Positions 27,715-36,492 of a stretch of DNA of 64,000 nucleotides are shown here, in pieces (within the stretch, counting starts at the first letter, position 1; each line of letters opens with the position of its first letter). Location of the stretch: assembly GCA_958295945.1 (NCBI GenBank), contig OY282386.1:2914001-2978000 (forward strand). Direction: 5' to 3'. Below the pieces are notes generated by a model, which did not search any database, was not told the origin of the DNA, and worked only from the letters and a program-made list of their open reading frames with translations. The DNA is from Candidatus Poribacteria bacterium. Its GTDB lineage: Bacteria; Poribacteria; WGA-4E; WGA-3G. Made by a program: the position numbers and the translations under genes.

Positions 27715-30039
27715 CTATGGGGATTGTTCTTCAGATCTATTAATCATCTTCGTAATCTGATCCAACTGTTGCTGGATATGTGGCACGATGCTAATATCAG
27801 GATATGTTTGTAGCAAAGTGGTATAAGTTTCAGCAGCGCTGGTAAAATCATTCTTTTTCTCATATATTTTAGCGATTTGTGCTAAAGCTTCTGCTGCTAA
27901 TGAACTTTCAAGTGATGAAACCTGACGATATGAATGTATCGCATCTCCATAGGATTTCTGTGAATAATATATCTTACCCAGTAGCATCCAAATATCGTCA
28001 ACAATTGACGCTTTCGGATGTGCTGAAATTGTATCCTCACACTGTGTGATGGCTGATTTAGAATCTCCAGTTAGGAAGTATTGAAGTGCATTGGCATAAT
28101 CTGTCAATGGGATAGACAGGTAGTCGGAATTGTCTTGTATCAACACAATCCGTTCAAGTGCATCGTTTGTTAATTCATCCGATTTTGAAGTCCGTAAGAC
28201 TTTTTGATATTCCGATACTGCGTTATCAAATTCAGTAGCAAAGAAGTAAGAATCACCCAACAGTTTTCGCGCAGTAGCACTTGACCGACTCGCACTGATG
28301 GCTATCGGTTCTAACACATCTCTGGCAAGAGTCCACCGTTTTTGCAGTAGATGACATTCACCAAGTATCAAATTCACTTCCATCAATTGGGATGCAGGCA
28401 TATTTCTGGATAACAAAGGTTGTAGAGTTATATGTGCGGCTTTGGGGTTATGCAGCCCGTGTAGTTGTGTTTTTGCAAGTAAAAGTTTTCTATCCACCGA
28501 GAAACTATTTTGGTCTAATTTCTTCAAAATCGTTATTGCTTCATCCCACTGTTTATTCTTTTGGTACAAAGCCGCCATTTTATACCTTACATTCGTTAGT
28601 ATTCTTCTATCATTTGAAAGTTGCAATAGAGATTTATAAAATTCTATGGCATAAGGATTTTGATTTCGTTCAAGATCATTCGCCAACTTCTCCAATGTTG
28701 CATCAGTGGGGGTAGGATAGGTTCTGTGGATTTGTGTAAGTATTTTTAGTGCTTGAGATTGTTGTCCAGCATAGTAGTACATCTCACCTAAAGTCAATGC
28801 ATTGTTGAGATTGGTTGGTGCAGCTTGATGAACCGTTTCATATTGAGCAATCAACTTTTTCCTTAATGGTTCTTGGCTTGCTCCTTGATAGATTTCAAGC
28901 ATAGATTGCCAAATTGCTGCACGTTGACTTGTACTTGGACCAACGGTTTGCAGTCCATCAAGATAGGTAGCAGCAGCTTTTTCAATATCTCCTTGGATGC
29001 TATGGACTGCTGCAAGTTGGGTATACAGATAACCATAACGCGGATTTGCTCGTATTGCCTGCTGAAACGATTCTATGGCATCCGAATACATTTTGTGAGA
29101 AACATATATCATCCCTAACTGCTGATGTTGATTAGAATCTCCCGCAACCAATTTCTTCCATTCTGCAATCGCTTTTTCCTTATCACCAAGTTCAGCGTAG
29201 AGAGACCCCAATTTACGGCGTATTGTTGTGTTTGCTGGATTTTTTTCAAGAACGCCTTGATATAGTTCAAGTGCCTTTTGAGTTTTGCCTTGCTGCTGGT
29301 ATATGTTGGCTAATTCCTCTAATAAGGTAGTATCCGTGGAATTTATTTTCAGTCGGTCTTTTATAAGTTTTTCTGCATCTGAAAAACGTTTGTTTTGTGT
29401 ATAAAGACGAACCAAGCTACTAATAGCAGATGAACGATAGATGGAATTCGGATACTTATCAAGAAAATGCTTGTAACTCTTCATTGCAGATTCATAATCA
29501 CCTTGAACATATTCATAATAAGCAATCAAGTAGGCAGCAACGGCAGCAGTAGCAGTGTCAGGGTGTTGTTTAATTATCTGCTTGCACATGATTTTTGCTT
29601 CATTATACTGATAACGTTGGCTATACAGATTTGAGAGTTGATGAACTGCCTGAGATGCATACGAACCATCAGGATTTTCATCTATGACTTCTTTCAGAAT
29701 TTTACGTGCTTCTGCATCTTCACCGAGTTTTGCATAACTCTGTGCAAGCATCAAACGCATAGAATCTTTCTGAGTCTGTGAAAGTGTTCCTTTTAACAAC
29801 TCTTGATACGCTTTAATGGCTTCAGCATAACGTTTTTGGTAATAATGATCATTTGCATCTTGAATTGCCTTAAGTGTATTTACCCTTTCTATTTGTTCGT
29901 CTGTAGATTGCCTCTGAGCAAGGACAGGACTAAATGTAGAAACAAAAAGGAATAACAGGACAATAGGCAGTCCGACTGAAACTTTCTTAATTAATGTAAA
30001 AAAATGTTGCATGAGTAGATATTCCTTGTTTGTTTTCAT
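27715..30039 (-). CDS. large secreted TPR-repeat protein
   Basis: This 774-residue protein has a signal peptide (cleavage near PVLAQ). The mature part is almost wholly tetratricopeptide repeats with the usual A-x-Y and A-P spacing, for example YAEAIKAYQELLKG and KTQKALELYQGVLEKNPANTT. There are about 17 units by eye, forming a long scaffold for protein-protein contacts in the periplasm or outer membrane. The first ATG overlaps the stop of the M20 gene as ATGA. A second ATG 27 bases in has AAGGAA upstream and may be the true start. The specific partners are unknown; the secreted FG-GAP neighbours are candidates. Confidence 0.85.
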   Translation of the reverse strand: MKTNKEYLLMQHFFTLIKKVSVGLPIVLLFLFVSTFSPVLAQRQSTDEQIERVNTLKAIQDANDHYYQKRYAEAIKAYQELLKGTLSQTQKDSMRLMLAQSYAKLGEDAEARKILKEVIDENPDGSYASQAVHQLSNLYSQRYQYNEAKIMCKQIIKQHPDTATAAVAAYLIAYYEYVQGDYESAMKSYKHFLDKYPNSIYRSSAISSLVRLYTQNKRFSDAEKLIKDRLKINSTDTTLLEELANIYQQQGKTQKALELYQGVLEKNPANTTIRRKLGSLYAELGDKEKAIAEWKKLVAGDSNQHQQLGMIYVSHKMYSDAIESFQQAIRANPRYGYLYTQLAAVHSIQGDIEKAAATYLDGLQTVGPSTSQRAAIWQSMLEIYQGASQEPLRKKLIAQYETVHQAAPTNLNNALTLGEMYYYAGQQSQALKILTQIHRTYPTPTDATLEKLANDLERNQNPYAIEFYKSLLQLSNDRRILTNVRYKMAALYQKNKQWDEAITILKKLDQNSFSVDRKLLLAKTQLHGLHNPKAAHITLQPLLSRNMPASQLMEVNLILGECHLLQKRWTLARDVLEPIAISASRSSATARKLLGDSYFFATEFDNAVSEYQKVLRTSKSDELTNDALERIVLIQDNSDYLSIPLTDYANALQYFLTGDSKSAITQCEDTISAHPKASIVDDIWMLLGKIYYSQKSYGDAIHSYRQVSSLESSLAAEALAQIAKIYEKKNDFTSAAETYTTLLQTYPDISIVPHIQQQLDQITKMINRSEEQSP

Positions 30040-31205
30040 TTCATTAAACCGAGACTCGCCGTTAGAGCCATACCGTAAAGCATACAGGATTCATCTATGT
30101 CGAACTGTGGATGATGGCACATGTTAACAATACCTTCCTGTTCATTTCCTGCTCCTACCATAACAAAACAAGCAGGGATTTGCTGAGAATAGCAAGCGAA
30201 ATCTTCACCACCAAGTATTGGAGAAATTGGATAGATAACATCTTCATCTCCAACTAATGTTTTTGCTGATGAGAGCACTTTTTCTACACACGGGTCATGA
30301 TTGTATGTAACCGGACATCCTTCTTGGTAGGCAAAAGTGTAGGTTGCTTCATAAGCTTTCGCTATTCCTACCAGTAGGTTTTCCAACTGAGAACTAATAC
30401 GTTTTTGAACTTCCTGTTTCAGAGTACGAACTGTGCCCCCAAGTGTTACGGAGGGAGGAATTACATTCTTAGCATCTCCACCGTGAAACTGTGTAATACT
30501 GACTACAGCAGAGTCTAACGGATCAACGTTTCTTGACACAATAGACTGCGCTGCATTTACAAATTCTGCACCGATAACTATCGGATCAACTGTAAGATGT
30601 GGAAACGCAGCATGTCCTCCTCTTCCTGTAATAGTTATCTCAAAAATATCAGATTGTGCAAGCATAGGACCAGGACATGTTGCATATTTACCAACAGGGT
30701 ACAATGGAAAGACATGTATACCGTAGATTTCGTCAACACCGTCAAGCACGCCATCTGAAATCATCGCTTGTGCACCACCTGGGTATGCTTCTTCACAAGG
30801 TTGAAAGATGAATCGTATGTTTACTTTGAGTTGACTCTTCAGATTTGAAAGTATCCTTGCTGTGCCGATAAGCATAGCCGTGTGTGCATCATGTCCACAC
30901 AAATGTGCTTTTCCGTCTATTCTGGATTTGAAGGGAACATCCGTCTGCTCTTGAATAGGCAGAGCATCCATATCAGCACGTAAAGCAATGCATCTCGTCG
31001 CGCCATCAATCTCCAAATCCCCGACAACCCCTGTCCTACCTATTCCTGTTCTGACAGGTATATCAAGTGCCTCAAGGGCATCCGCTGCGATACATGCAGT
31101 ACGCTCAACATCAAATCCTATCTCAGGATGTTGATGTATGTCTCGACGGATTGCTACAATATCATCAAAATGTTGATGACACTTTTCAAAAATTATATCC
31201 TTCAT
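30036..31205 (-). CDS. M20-family amidohydrolase (N-acyl amino acid or hippurate type)
   Basis: This 389-residue zinc hydrolase removes acyl groups from amino acids or related amides. The metal and catalytic motifs are in place: ALRADMDALPIQE, LCGHDAHTAML, QPCEEAYPGGA (catalytic glutamate pair), GIHVFP and ILGGEDFACY. The insert dimerisation domain (GRGGHAAFPHLTVDPI) is normal. The ATG follows AAGGTG at good spacing. It is translationally coupled to the downstream TPR gene, but I see no functional reason for that pairing. The substrate remains open. Confidence 0.93.
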   Translation of the reverse strand: MKDIIFEKCHQHFDDIVAIRRDIHQHPEIGFDVERTACIAADALEALDIPVRTGIGRTGVVGDLEIDGATRCIALRADMDALPIQEQTDVPFKSRIDGKAHLCGHDAHTAMLIGTARILSNLKSQLKVNIRFIFQPCEEAYPGGAQAMISDGVLDGVDEIYGIHVFPLYPVGKYATCPGPMLAQSDIFEITITGRGGHAAFPHLTVDPIVIGAEFVNAAQSIVSRNVDPLDSAVVSITQFHGGDAKNVIPPSVTLGGTVRTLKQEVQKRISSQLENLLVGIAKAYEATYTFAYQEGCPVTYNHDPCVEKVLSSAKTLVGDEDVIYPISPILGGEDFACYSQQIPACFVMVGAGNEQEGIVNMCHHPQFDIDESCMLYGMALTASLGLMK

Positions 31206-31237
31206 ATTAACACCTTAATTTTTACTGTCTTTTACTT

Positions 31238-31355
31238 ATACCATTTCTATAAATCATTATGACATTAACCGTTGTCCAGAAAGATCGCGATTCGGAGATC
31301 GCTCCTACCAGAAGAGGGTGGGACATAATGGCACACAATCAATTAGAAATGGTAT
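31238..31355. repeat. MITE-like repeat that forms the 3-prime end of the VWA gene
   Basis: Twelve-base arms ATACCATTTCTA (31238-31249) and TAGAAATGGTAT (31344-31355) enclose a small hairpin (GCGAT/ATCGC, 31287-31302) followed by TCCTACC. The right arm overlaps the coding sequence of the VWA protein and supplies its last residues (NTISN) and the TGA stop. It belongs to the same structural class as the repeats at 1100 and 8646. Confidence 0.7.
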
Positions 31356-32949
31356 TATATGTATATGTCCTACGAAGAATACTCTTGTGACCTTGATCGT
31401 TTTGCAGGCGATAGATTACGGTGTATATCCCTTGCATTTTTTGAAATGTATTACTATCAAGAAGAGGTGTAAATTCAACATATTTTGAAGTATCAGTTGG
31501 TACTACTATTTTTTCACTGAAAGGACCGTAACACCTCACACCTAATGGATTGAGCACCTTCCATGTCAGTGTCACATGCTTCGGACGTGGTGGATTGTTG
31601 ACATATACCGTGATTTTATCTCCTAAAGTGTCTTTATCCATATAGAGTGTTCCCAATTTAGACAGCATTTTGTCTGTAAGCGTTATCGGAGGTACATATT
31701 CCAAATACCCGTTTCCAGGTATTGCACGCCATGTTCCACCTGTGGCTATTGCAATCTGTTTGATCGGTAGATAATCTAGTCCAATAACCTCAACACGAAC
31801 TTGTTCCTTTTGCAAGGTAGAGATGACTTCATCAAGGCTATATTGTGACTTGCCATCAAAATCAGCATCATGAAAAGCTGCATCACTTGCAAGAATAAAG
31901 AAACGTTGTGCATTTCGTCTGAATCGCATCTTATTGACAGCATCCATCAACGCATCTAAACCTGCTTCCGACATATCTCCGCCTCTATCAACATCAATCT
32001 TGAACAACAAATTTTTGAATTTGCCGAAGTCAGTCGTTAACCCATAATTTTTGACTTTATCTGTGAATGTCACCAATCCGTAAGCTGCGTCTCGTTTTTC
32101 TCCCTTGAAGGCATCAAACACAAAGTCAAAATATGCACGAATCCCACGGATATTATCCATCATACTTGCGGTTTCATCAAGCAGAAAGACTATATCAACC
32201 TTATCTGATGTTGTTGCAGATGTGAGTTGACCAGCAATGTCTTGCATCATCTTGATATAAATCCCACCGACTTTTCTACCACTTGATGTACTACTACCAC
32301 TACTACCACCCCATGTATTCCCCATACCTGCAGCTCGGAATGCATCGCCTCGCTTACTACCATAATGGATCTGTGGTGCACCTGCCTTTGGTGAAATACC
32401 ACGCAAAGTGGCACTTACCTCTAAATTGATTGTACCTGTGTCCACACTTGGTGTCCCGATGGTATTTTTTGATGTAGATGTTAGTGTAAACTGGTCTCGA
32501 TTAACTTTGACAGTAGTGTTATGTGTGTGTGGATTTTGTGTTATATTTGCCTGTCGTAATGTGTGAAGATCTTCACCATCGTTTCTTGTATCTTCGTCAG
32601 GTTTATTGACGTTTTCCTGTGTTCGTCTTTCTGCTGTTGCTGCCATTTCTTCAAAACTATCAATATTCAACAGTGCGGTGTTTATATCAACGGTTGGTTT
32701 CGTTGGCGTAGGGGGTTTTTCTACTTCTTCATTAGAATTATCGTTTCTTGTAGGGGTAGGTATCTCCACAACCTCAGGTGGTTTAGGTTCAGTAATGCGT
32801 TGAATTGGCACAAGTTCTCCAACTATTTCAGGTCTGAAATCTGGTTGTGCTATGTCTGTTGGAGAATACCACCACAGGCAAAACAGAAGAATTATGTGGA
32901 TTAACAGGGAATAGATAAGAAATGGGTGTTTCCGCTTTTTGTTGTTCAT
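31339..32949 (-). CDS. membrane-anchored von Willebrand A domain protein
   Basis: The protein has about 536 residues. The start at 32949 is preferred because the longer frame would run through the tail of mazF. A TonB-like N-terminus (one membrane helix at 10-27, then a proline-rich EPKPPEVVEIPTPT segment) leads to a Gly/Ser linker and a VWA domain (about 225-410). The VWA domain has the metal-ion site start VDIVFLLDETASM and a second site in SEAGLDALMDAV. A C-terminal beta domain follows. It probably binds proteins at the cell surface or periplasm in a metal-dependent way. The final residues come from an inserted repeat, so the native C-terminus may be lost. Confidence 0.8.
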   Translation of the reverse strand: MNNKKRKHPFLIYSLLIHIILLFCLWWYSPTDIAQPDFRPEIVGELVPIQRITEPKPPEVVEIPTPTRNDNSNEEVEKPPTPTKPTVDINTALLNIDSFEEMAATAERRTQENVNKPDEDTRNDGEDLHTLRQANITQNPHTHNTTVKVNRDQFTLTSTSKNTIGTPSVDTGTINLEVSATLRGISPKAGAPQIHYGSKRGDAFRAAGMGNTWGGSSGSSTSSGRKVGGIYIKMMQDIAGQLTSATTSDKVDIVFLLDETASMMDNIRGIRAYFDFVFDAFKGEKRDAAYGLVTFTDKVKNYGLTTDFGKFKNLLFKIDVDRGGDMSEAGLDALMDAVNKMRFRRNAQRFFILASDAAFHDADFDGKSQYSLDEVISTLQKEQVRVEVIGLDYLPIKQIAIATGGTWRAIPGNGYLEYVPPITLTDKMLSKLGTLYMDKDTLGDKITVYVNNPPRPKHVTLTWKVLNPLGVRCYGPFSEKIVVPTDTSKYVEFTPLLDSNTFQKMQGIYTVIYRLQNDQGHKSILRRTYTYNTISN

Positions 32950-32993
32950 TTTTTTAATACCAATACGAAAAGGACTACTATAATCTATCCATA

Positions 32994-33338
32994 TTATGAT
33001 GGTGTATAAAGACATGCATCCAATATACTAAGAACTTCATCAAGGAGTTCATGAGGAGACTTTTCAATGAATTCAACCTGTCAACTATTATAATCTACAG
33101 ATTTTATTTGTTCTACCATAACATAACCTGTTAGTGAGGATTGAGACGGGATTTTTACATGAAACGGTACATTTCTGTGGGTATTAGTTAGAGGACATAC
33201 CATAGCAAGTTGAGTCCGTATGTTAAATTGTGTATTACTGACAATCAATGCGGGGCGTCTTCCTTTCTGTTCATATCCTGATTGTGGATCGAATGATAGA
33301 CGGACGAAATCTCCTTTCTCTGGAATATACCTTCGCAT
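32994..33338 (-). pseudogene. mazF: mazF-like toxin gene with an in-frame TGA
   Basis: The first 85 codons give a normal MazF/PemK ribonuclease core: VRLSFDPQSGYEQKGRRPALIVS, MVCPLTNTHRNVPFHV and GYVMVEQIKSVDYNS. A TGA then interrupts the frame. Reading through it gives QVEFIEKSPHELLDEVLSIL and a normal family end at 32994, so a CGA-to-TGA change is the simplest cause. The missing C-terminal helix normally packs against the fold and binds the antitoxin. The toxin is therefore probably inactive, though a short product cannot be excluded. The ATG begins directly after the mazE stop. Confidence 0.75.
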
Positions 33339-33587
33339 CTACCATACCTCTTTACCAACGGGGTTACCCCACTCTGTTTCCTCTGGTTGATATTCTTCAG
33401 GCATTTCGGCAAGTAACTCCTGTAAATCAATTCGTTTTCTCGCTATAGTACGAGTTTCAACAATTATCCTACCATTTTGAATTGTTACCTGGACTTCATC
33501 CCCCGCTTTGATTTTTGCTTCGTCCAACATTGTCTTTGTAAAATAGATACTATCACTATTATCAGTTTTTTGTATCTTGGTTACCAC
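33339..33587 (-). CDS. mazE: MazE-like antitoxin, AbrB/SpoVT fold
   Basis: The protein is about 82 residues. The swapped-hairpin DNA-binding domain is visible as VTKIQKTDNSDSIYFTKTML and AGDEVQVTIQNGRIIVE. An acidic C-terminal tail follows, of the kind that neutralises MazF. The GTG at 33587 is favoured because AAGGAG sits 7 bases upstream; a TTG further out has none. It directly precedes mazF with no gap. With mazF apparently broken, the antitoxin may persist alone or regulate its own promoter. Confidence 0.7.
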   Translation of the reverse strand: MVTKIQKTDNSDSIYFTKTMLDEAKIKAGDEVQVTIQNGRIIVETRTIARKRIDLQELLAEMPEEYQPEETEWGNPVGKEVW

Positions 33588-33625
33588 AACAATTCTCCTT
33601 TTTTCATTATTCAAATATTTTTCAA

Positions 33626-34585
33626 CTATAAATGAAATTCAACTACATCACCATCATATAGGACATCGTTACGACTGACTGGCTGTCCATCGTGCCATTC
33701 AGGTCCCCATATTCGTGCAAGTTTGAATTCCGCAAAATCTTTGTGTAGACCCAGGGCAGCATCAAACACAGTTGCCCCGTTTGGTAAAACAATAGGGTCA
33801 TCCCGTTCTACAGATTTTCCCGGTGCTTTCGGATAAACACGAACGATGTCCAATATATCGTATAAACCTTGTAATAGCTCTTCTTTACCCTCTCCTGTCT
33901 CAGCGGAGATTACATAGATAGGCACATCATCACCATAAAACTCAGATAGTATCTCCAATCTATCATTAGCATCTGGTGCATCAATTTGATTCGCAACAAC
34001 GATATACCCTAACTCATCTCCATCAGCTTCTCCTCTTTGCTCGTTAAAAACGGAAAGAACAATATCTAATTCATCTAAGAGATTATCGTTCGCAAGACTT
34101 ATTACACCTAAACACAAATCAGCGTTCCTGACTAATGTCAGCACTGAAGGAGAGATAAAATCCTGCATTACTGAAGGAGTGTCAATCAGTTGGAATTGTA
34201 TATTCTCATAGGGAAGCATCCCTACAATCGGCATCGTTGTAGTGTATGGTGTCGGTGAGACCTCAGATTTCGCTTTTGTCCAGTTGGCAAGTATCTGTGA
34301 TTTACCACTGTTGGGTGGACCTAACATTACAAGTTGTCCAGCACCCTGTTTCGGTATATGTTCGCTATAACCCTTTTTCCCTGCTCCTTTACCACCTTTG
34401 CCTGATGAACCTTTTTTCAAGACTGCGATTCGCTTACGTAAATCCGATACTACTTTTTCTGTGCCTTTATGTTTTGGAACAATTCGAAGCATTTCCTCTA
34501 ACAGACTCAGCCGTTCTTCATCTGATTTTGCTGCTTCATGTTCGTGTTTGAGTTTATAGTAGGTTGGAGGTAGATTTGCTGGCAT
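33626..34585 (-). CDS. DRG/Obg-like GTPase with TGS domain
   Basis: The protein has 319 residues. A charged helical N-terminus and a Gly/Lys-rich linker (GSSGKGGKGAGKKGYSEH) precede a G domain with G1 GPPNSGKSQIL, switch and G3 LIDTPS (the usual DxxG is changed), G4 ANQID and G5 SAETG. The C-terminal TGS domain reads LPNGATVFDAALGLHKDF through VLYDGDVVEFHL. The layout matches the developmentally regulated GTP-binding protein/YchF-related branch of GTPases that work on ribosomes or RNA. The altered G3 suggests unusual switch behaviour. The ATG at 34585 is chosen over a GTG nine bases upstream. Confidence 0.85.
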   Translation of the reverse strand: MPANLPPTYYKLKHEHEAAKSDEERLSLLEEMLRIVPKHKGTEKVVSDLRKRIAVLKKGSSGKGGKGAGKKGYSEHIPKQGAGQLVMLGPPNSGKSQILANWTKAKSEVSPTPYTTTMPIVGMLPYENIQFQLIDTPSVMQDFISPSVLTLVRNADLCLGVISLANDNLLDELDIVLSVFNEQRGEADGDELGYIVVANQIDAPDANDRLEILSEFYGDDVPIYVISAETGEGKEELLQGLYDILDIVRVYPKAPGKSVERDDPIVLPNGATVFDAALGLHKDFAEFKLARIWGPEWHDGQPVSRNDVLYDGDVVEFHL

Positions 34586-34752
34586 ATTGTTCACCGAATC
34601 TGTGTATATTTAAAATAACTAAGACACATTACAACACCTACGACATATTACCAAATTTCTATGGTGGTGTCAAGATCATCTCATCTCATAGCAAAGACAA
34701 ACAATTTTGATCTCTCTGTTTACCTGCTGTAAACAAGTCACTCCTCTATGAT

Positions 34753-34974
34753 TCATGGGTTGATGAGTTCGATTGCATATTTTATACAACCTGTCACGAA
34801 GAAGATGACTGCAGCGGCAAAAAGAATAACGATTACAGCTAAAAAATAGCCCAAAAATAAACCATCTATGAGATTAAGGCAACCCTCTTCATCTGTTGAG
34901 AATAATTTTCCCCAAAAAAAATAACCTAAGCAGATTATAATGAACACTGCCGAACATATAACGTAAACCATCAT
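34753..34974 (-). CDS. small hypothetical membrane protein
   Basis: This is a 73-residue protein with two predicted membrane helices (MVYVICSAVFIIICLGYFF and FLAVIVILFAAAVIFFV) joined by a short acidic loop. GGGAAA lies before the ATG. No family is recognised. The low-complexity hydrophobic make-up means the call rests only on a plausible start and frame. Confidence 0.45.
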   Translation of the reverse strand: MMVYVICSAVFIIICLGYFFWGKLFSTDEEGCLNLIDGLFLGYFLAVIVILFAAAVIFFVTGCIKYAIELINP

Positions 34975-35120
34975 ACATTTCCCATTGATTAGAGTTACGA
35001 AACAATTTTTATATATTGTTCCAATAGTGTTTTCGTCAATATTGAAATTTCAGTTCTCTGTCTTTCTGCAATTCGTCCAACAATCCACTCACGACATAGA
35101 TTTTCAATCACAGAAATACT

Positions 35121-35726
35121 TCATGCCTTTTGCTCCACCATGCTGGAAAGGATGCCGAGGATTTTGTCACACTGTCCAATAGCATAAACTTCCTTATCAA
35201 TGTATAGTTTTTTCCCTTCCAATTTGAGAAATTGCCACATAGTGCCTGTAGTGGCAGTTCCATAAATACAAGGGATGTCATTTCCTTTTTGGGTATTAAA
35301 GTGTTGGGCGGCGAGCATTTCAGCGATACACTGGCCGAAGCCAGAAACAGGATTTTCTCGCTTTGCTTCAACAAGAATGATTATGGGTGCTTCTAAATAA
35401 AATTGCACAGGTGAGAGACTTACCAGAAAATCACATACGCCGGTCAAACCCTTTTCAACAGCAACACTGAAGTCAATTCCTGAAAAGAAACTAATTCGGT
35501 CCTCAAACTTTTCGCGAAGTTCAACGAGAACATCGGTGACAATTAATTCCGAGCTAGCTTTTTCTGTACCGATTGCGAGGGCTAATGGCACTTTTTTTGC
35601 CAATGCAGTGGTAAGATGTGCACTCAGTGATACCGGTTCTAATCTGGAAGAAATATCCGCTGCTTCATTCGTTTCTAACTGAAACGCTTTAATTACTTCT
35701 TCGATGGTAAAATTGCTATACGCCAT
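35121..35726 (-). CDS. PD-(D/E)XK nuclease-like protein, tandem paralogue 1
   Basis: This 201-residue protein belongs to a family common as hypothetical proteins in cyanobacteria. The nuclease-fold signature is visible and well spaced: Glu60 in SSELIVTDVL, Asp99 in GVCDFLVSL, then Glu120-x-Lys122 in ILVEAKRE, and a glutamine in FGQCIAEM. This arrangement (E, then D-x20-ExK) is that of restriction-enzyme-like PD-(D/E)XK proteins. Such folds cut or bind DNA, but no DNA-binding domain is attached. A strong AGGAGG ribosome site precedes the start. It is the first of three tandem copies of the same length. Nuclease activity is inference. Confidence 0.65.
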   Translation of the reverse strand: MAYSNFTIEEVIKAFQLETNEAADISSRLEPVSLSAHLTTALAKKVPLALAIGTEKASSELIVTDVLVELREKFEDRISFFSGIDFSVAVEKGLTGVCDFLVSLSPVQFYLEAPIIILVEAKRENPVSGFGQCIAEMLAAQHFNTQKGNDIPCIYGTATTGTMWQFLKLEGKKLYIDKEVYAIGQCDKILGILSSMVEQKA

Positions 35727-35858
35727 TGTGTTAGTCCTCCTAAATGGTCATAGAACAAATAATGCTTTAATGTGTCCAATTTATCTATGCAAAATGATTG
35801 CCCGTTGAAATGTGTTCGACAATCCTTTCCAGATTAGATTCTCAGGGGCTGTAATAAT

Positions 35859-36464
35859 CTACGCCTTCTGTTCTACCATACTCGCGAGAATACCGAGGAT
35901 TTTGTCACACCCATGAATTGAGTAGAATTCTGTATCAATATGGAGTTTCTGTCCATCTAATTTGAGAAATCGCCAGTCCGCTCCAGTCGTGCTGACCCCG
36001 TAGATGTATGGGATACTGTTCGCTCTTTCAACATTAAATTGCTGTGCTGCGATCATCTCTGCAACACATTGACCGATGCCTTCTAATAAGTCATCCTTTT
36101 TTGCTTCAACCAAAACGATGATGGGTGCTTCCAAGACAAATGACACAGGTGACAGGCTTATCAGAAAGTCACACACACCAGTTAATCCCTTCTCAGCATC
36201 AACGTTAAAGTCAATACCCGAAAAGAGGCTAATCTGTCGATCAAAATGTTCCCTCAGTTCCAAGAGCACATCCCCAACAATCATTTCTGATTTTGCTTTT
36301 TCTGTCCCGATAGCAAGCGCGACTGGCACATTGCGTTTCAATTCTGTTTTCAAATGCGCGCTCGGTGCCACAGGTGCTACATCACAAAAGAGGTCCGTGG
36401 GAACATCTATTTCAAGTTGAAACTCAGTTTTCACGCTATCTAAAGTAAAGCTGCTATAAGACAT
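35859..36464 (-). CDS. PD-(D/E)XK nuclease-like protein, tandem paralogue 2
   Basis: This middle copy also has 201 residues. Catalytic-type residues are kept at the same positions as in its neighbours (Glu60 in SEMIVGDVL, Asp99 in GVCDFLIS, Glu120/Lys122 in VLVEAKKD, Gln132). The variable part is the first 45 residues (for example LFCDVAPVAPSAHLKTELKR). The shared core, FSGIDFNVDAEKGLTGVCDF and CDKILGILASMVEQKA, is nearly the same in all three. The N-terminal differences suggest that each copy could recognise a different partner or ligand, an idea only. An AAGGGGT site precedes the ATG. Confidence 0.65.
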   Translation of the reverse strand: MSYSSFTLDSVKTEFQLEIDVPTDLFCDVAPVAPSAHLKTELKRNVPVALAIGTEKAKSEMIVGDVLLELREHFDRQISLFSGIDFNVDAEKGLTGVCDFLISLSPVSFVLEAPIIVLVEAKKDDLLEGIGQCVAEMIAAQQFNVERANSIPYIYGVSTTGADWRFLKLDGQKLHIDTEFYSIHGCDKILGILASMVEQKA

Positions 36465-36492
36465 TATGCAATACCCCTTGTTCTGTAAAGAT

